Source: JAUMWX01 sp023394215
GTDB lineage: Bacteria > Bacillota > Clostridia > Tissierellales > Peptoniphilaceae
DNA: 64,000 nt
Strand: one strand, 5' to 3'
NCBI GenBank assembly: GCA_050313995.1
Contig: JBNPMM010000003.1
Under the pieces are notes generated by a model. It ran no database searches, was not told where the DNA came from, and was given only the letters and a program-made list of their open reading frames with translations. Shown piece by piece: positions 62,459 to 64,000 of this stretch (position 1 is its first letter; each line of letters begins with the position of its first letter). A program made the translations under genes and the position numbers.

Positions 62459-62606
62459 TTGACTACCTTTTCAAAATGATATATAATGTTTGTACAGTTT
62501 AATATTTGTATTTAGAGGAAGAGTATGCAGAGAGATCCTAAGAGTTTTATTTGCGTGCTTTTTATTTTTAAATTATAATTTATGAATTTTAATATGGGAG
62601 GGCAAA
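62459..62606 (+). promoter_or_regulatory. glp promoter and leader terminator (GlpP target)
   Basis: TTGACT (62459-62464), 17 bp, TATAAT (62482-62487). The leader holds GTATGCA (62523-62529) pairing with TGCGTGC (62552-62558) with G-U pairs, followed by TTTTTATTTTT: an intrinsic terminator before the first gene. This is the arrangement expected of GlpP-dependent antitermination in response to glycerol-3-phosphate. Confidence 0.65.
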
Positions 62607-63470
62607 ATGAGGAAGACTAATTATCAGGTAAAAAGTTCATCAGGAGGATTTGTGGATGTAAATTGTTATGAAGCAGAAAATCCTAAAGGACTTGTGCAAA
62701 TATTGCACGGTATGCAGGAGCACAAGGAAAGATATGATGACTTTGCAAGATTTTTGGCAGATAGGGGATATTGTGTTTTGATACATGATCACTTGGGACA
62801 TGGAAAGAGTATAAGTCAAAGCCACCCTTTGGGAGATATGATATCTTTTGATTTTGTTGTAAAAGATATTGATTTGGTCAGAAAATCATTTGATGCACAA
62901 CTTCCATATATTTGTTTCGGTCATAGTATGGGGTCATTTTTGGCAAGGATTTATTCATCGCTTTATCCTGTAGATAAGCTTATAGCCTGCGGTAGCGGAC
63001 AAAATCCTAATTTTTTGATAGGCTTGATGGGATTTTTGTTATCCTTTAATAAGTCAAAGCATCCTTTGCCGGGATTTCAGAAGTTACTTATGTCAAATTT
63101 GAGTAAGAAATTTGTCAATCCCGCAGATTGGTTATCTTTGAATAAAGAAAATCAGAGAAAATACATGGAGGACAGTTTGTGTGGGCAACCCTTTACTAAA
63201 GAGGGTTACAGGGTACTTTTGGATATCATGAAAAGCTTGAACAGGGAAACCACATACAGCAACTGTACGGCAAAGAATATACTTTTAATTTCAGGCAAGC
63301 AAGATCCGGTAGGAAACTTCGGAAAGGGCATAGAGTATGCAGAAAAAAAATACAGGGATTGTGGCAAATCCGTAGCGAGCATACTATATGACAATATGAC
63401 GCATGAAATATTAAATGAAACGGACAATATGAGAGTTTATGAAGATGTGTTAAATTTTCTTGAGAAATAG
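62607..63470 (+). CDS. Monoacylglycerol-lipase-like alpha/beta hydrolase
   Basis: 287 residues. The nucleophile motif GHSMGS (about 109-114), the oxyanion region ILHGMQEHKERY (about 32-43) and IHDHLGHGKS are those of serine-hydrolase MGL-type enzymes, with the acid in ISGKQDPVG and His in MTHEILNE. It should hydrolyse monoacylglycerols or lysolipids. Its position between the GlpP-type leader and glpK (18 bp) suggests it frees glycerol that GlpK phosphorylates. Cytosolic by sequence; no signal peptide. Confidence 0.85.
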   Translation: MRKTNYQVKSSSGGFVDVNCYEAENPKGLVQILHGMQEHKERYDDFARFLADRGYCVLIHDHLGHGKSISQSHPLGDMISFDFVVKDIDLVRKSFDAQLPYICFGHSMGSFLARIYSSLYPVDKLIACGSGQNPNFLIGLMGFLLSFNKSKHPLPGFQKLLMSNLSKKFVNPADWLSLNKENQRKYMEDSLCGQPFTKEGYRVLLDIMKSLNRETTYSNCTAKNILLISGKQDPVGNFGKGIEYAEKKYRDCGKSVASILYDNMTHEILNETDNMRVYEDVLNFLEK

Positions 63471-63488
63471 ATATTTTGGGAGAATGAT

Positions 63489-64000
63489 ATGAAAAAATAT
63501 GTTTTGGCTTTTGATGCAGGTACTACAAGTACAAGAGCTATTATCTTTGATGAAAAAGGGCAAGGTATAAAGAGTGCTCAAAAAGAGTTTAGGCAAATTT
63601 TTCCTAAGCCAGGTTGGGTTGAGCATGATCCGATGGAGATTTGGGGTGCTCAAAGCGGTGTTGCAAGAGAAGTTTTGGAAATGTCGGGCATAAGACCCGA
63701 AGAAATAGCTGCCATAGGCATTACAAATCAACGTGAGACGACGGTTGTTTGGGACAAAAATACGGGTAAGCCTGTATACAACGCTATAGTTTGGCAGTGC
63801 AGAAGGACGGCGGATTATTGTAAAAAACTTAAAGATGAGGGATGGACCGACTCTATAAGAGAAAAGACGGGGCTTGTTGTAGATGCTTATTTTTCAGCAA
63901 CTAAAATAGCCTGGATACTTGATAATGTTGAAGGAGCCAGGGAAAGGGCGGAAAGAGGAGAGCTTCTTTTCGGTACGATAGATACATGGATTATATGGAA
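63489..64000 (+). CDS. glpK: Glycerol kinase, N-terminal part (runs off the window)
   Basis: The frame from ATG 63489 is open to the end: KYVLAFDAGTTSTRAIIFD (phosphate-1 motif of FGGY kinases), then PGWVEHDPMEIW, AIGITNQRETTVVWD and AIVWQCRRTADYC, all typical of GlpK. It phosphorylates glycerol to glycerol-3-phosphate using ATP, which in turn activates GlpP. Only about 170 of about 500 residues are visible. It completes the uptake locus with glpP and the lipase-like gene. Confidence 0.95.
   Translation, partial: MKKYVLAFDAGTTSTRAIIFDEKGQGIKSAQKEFRQIFPKPGWVEHDPMEIWGAQSGVAREVLEMSGIRPEEIAAIGITNQRETTVVWDKNTGKPVYNAIVWQCRRTADYCKKLKDEGWTDSIREKTGLVVDAYFSATKIAWILDNVEGARERAERGELLFGTIDTWIIW

Overview
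The window looks like a low-GC, anaerobic Gram-positive chromosome (Firmicutes; Tissierellia/Peptoniphilaceae or a nearby Clostridia lineage). Supporting signs are AT-rich codons, strong AAGGAGG ribosome sites, lipobox lipoproteins, sortase-type surface proteins, a LafB-like glycolipid glycosyltransferase, an NfnAB ferredoxin:NADP oxidoreductase pair and a GlpP/GlpK glycerol locus. The species cannot be fixed from the sequence alone. I saw no rRNA, tRNA, CRISPR array or intact transposase.

Left backbone (1-2956): the 3' end of an ArsC/Spx-family gene, a LafB-like glycosyltransferase, and rlmD (23S rRNA m5U methyltransferase). The rlmD product carries an extra C-terminal tail of about 90 residues.

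Accessory region (about 2650 to 36,900). The 3' end of rlmD appears to be an integration hot spot that has collected several elements. A short coding motif (HVE plus hydrophobics, CAYGTNGAG in DNA) occurs in rlmD (2648), as the last codons of a large serine recombinase (16739), in a dead rlmD-tail remnant (30527) and in a fourth fragment (34107). Element 1 (2650-16,774) carries an unknown gene, an OLD-like nuclease, a Dam-type methylase with its endonuclease and a DUF5710 protein, apparently as one operon downstream of rlmD. It then has a densely folded non-coding block, lipoprotein genes, a RadC-like protein and the serine recombinase. A second block (17,170-26,453) is a type I restriction-modification operon extended by two zinc metallopeptidase genes. 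A third block (26,589-30,370) holds a frameshifted small element gene, a Cro-like regulator and mostly uncharacterised genes, including a WapI-type immunity protein and a GIY-YIG protein. From 30.4 to 36.9 kb small intact genes (GNAT, class II Fic, SdpI-like, two lipoproteins, PH-domain protein, sugar O-acetyltransferase) alternate with remnants of rlmD, a type III methylase, a lysin, a peptidase E and an acyltransferase.

Right backbone (about 36,900-64,000): a polysaccharide acyltransferase, an ABC-F ATPase behind a leader-peptide/attenuator region, a thioesterase, a CDF cation exporter, NfnAB, and three consecutive surface proteins with xPKTG sorting signals. The third has eight Cna-B repeats and a single-base frameshift near its N-terminus. 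Next come a TetR gene with a double palindromic operator driving a membrane protein, divergent Crp/Fnr and DUF438-hemerythrin-PAS genes, and a secreted or membrane EEP phosphodiesterase. Last is a glycerol locus: glpP, a monoacylglycerol-lipase-like hydrolase behind a leader terminator, and glpK running off the end.
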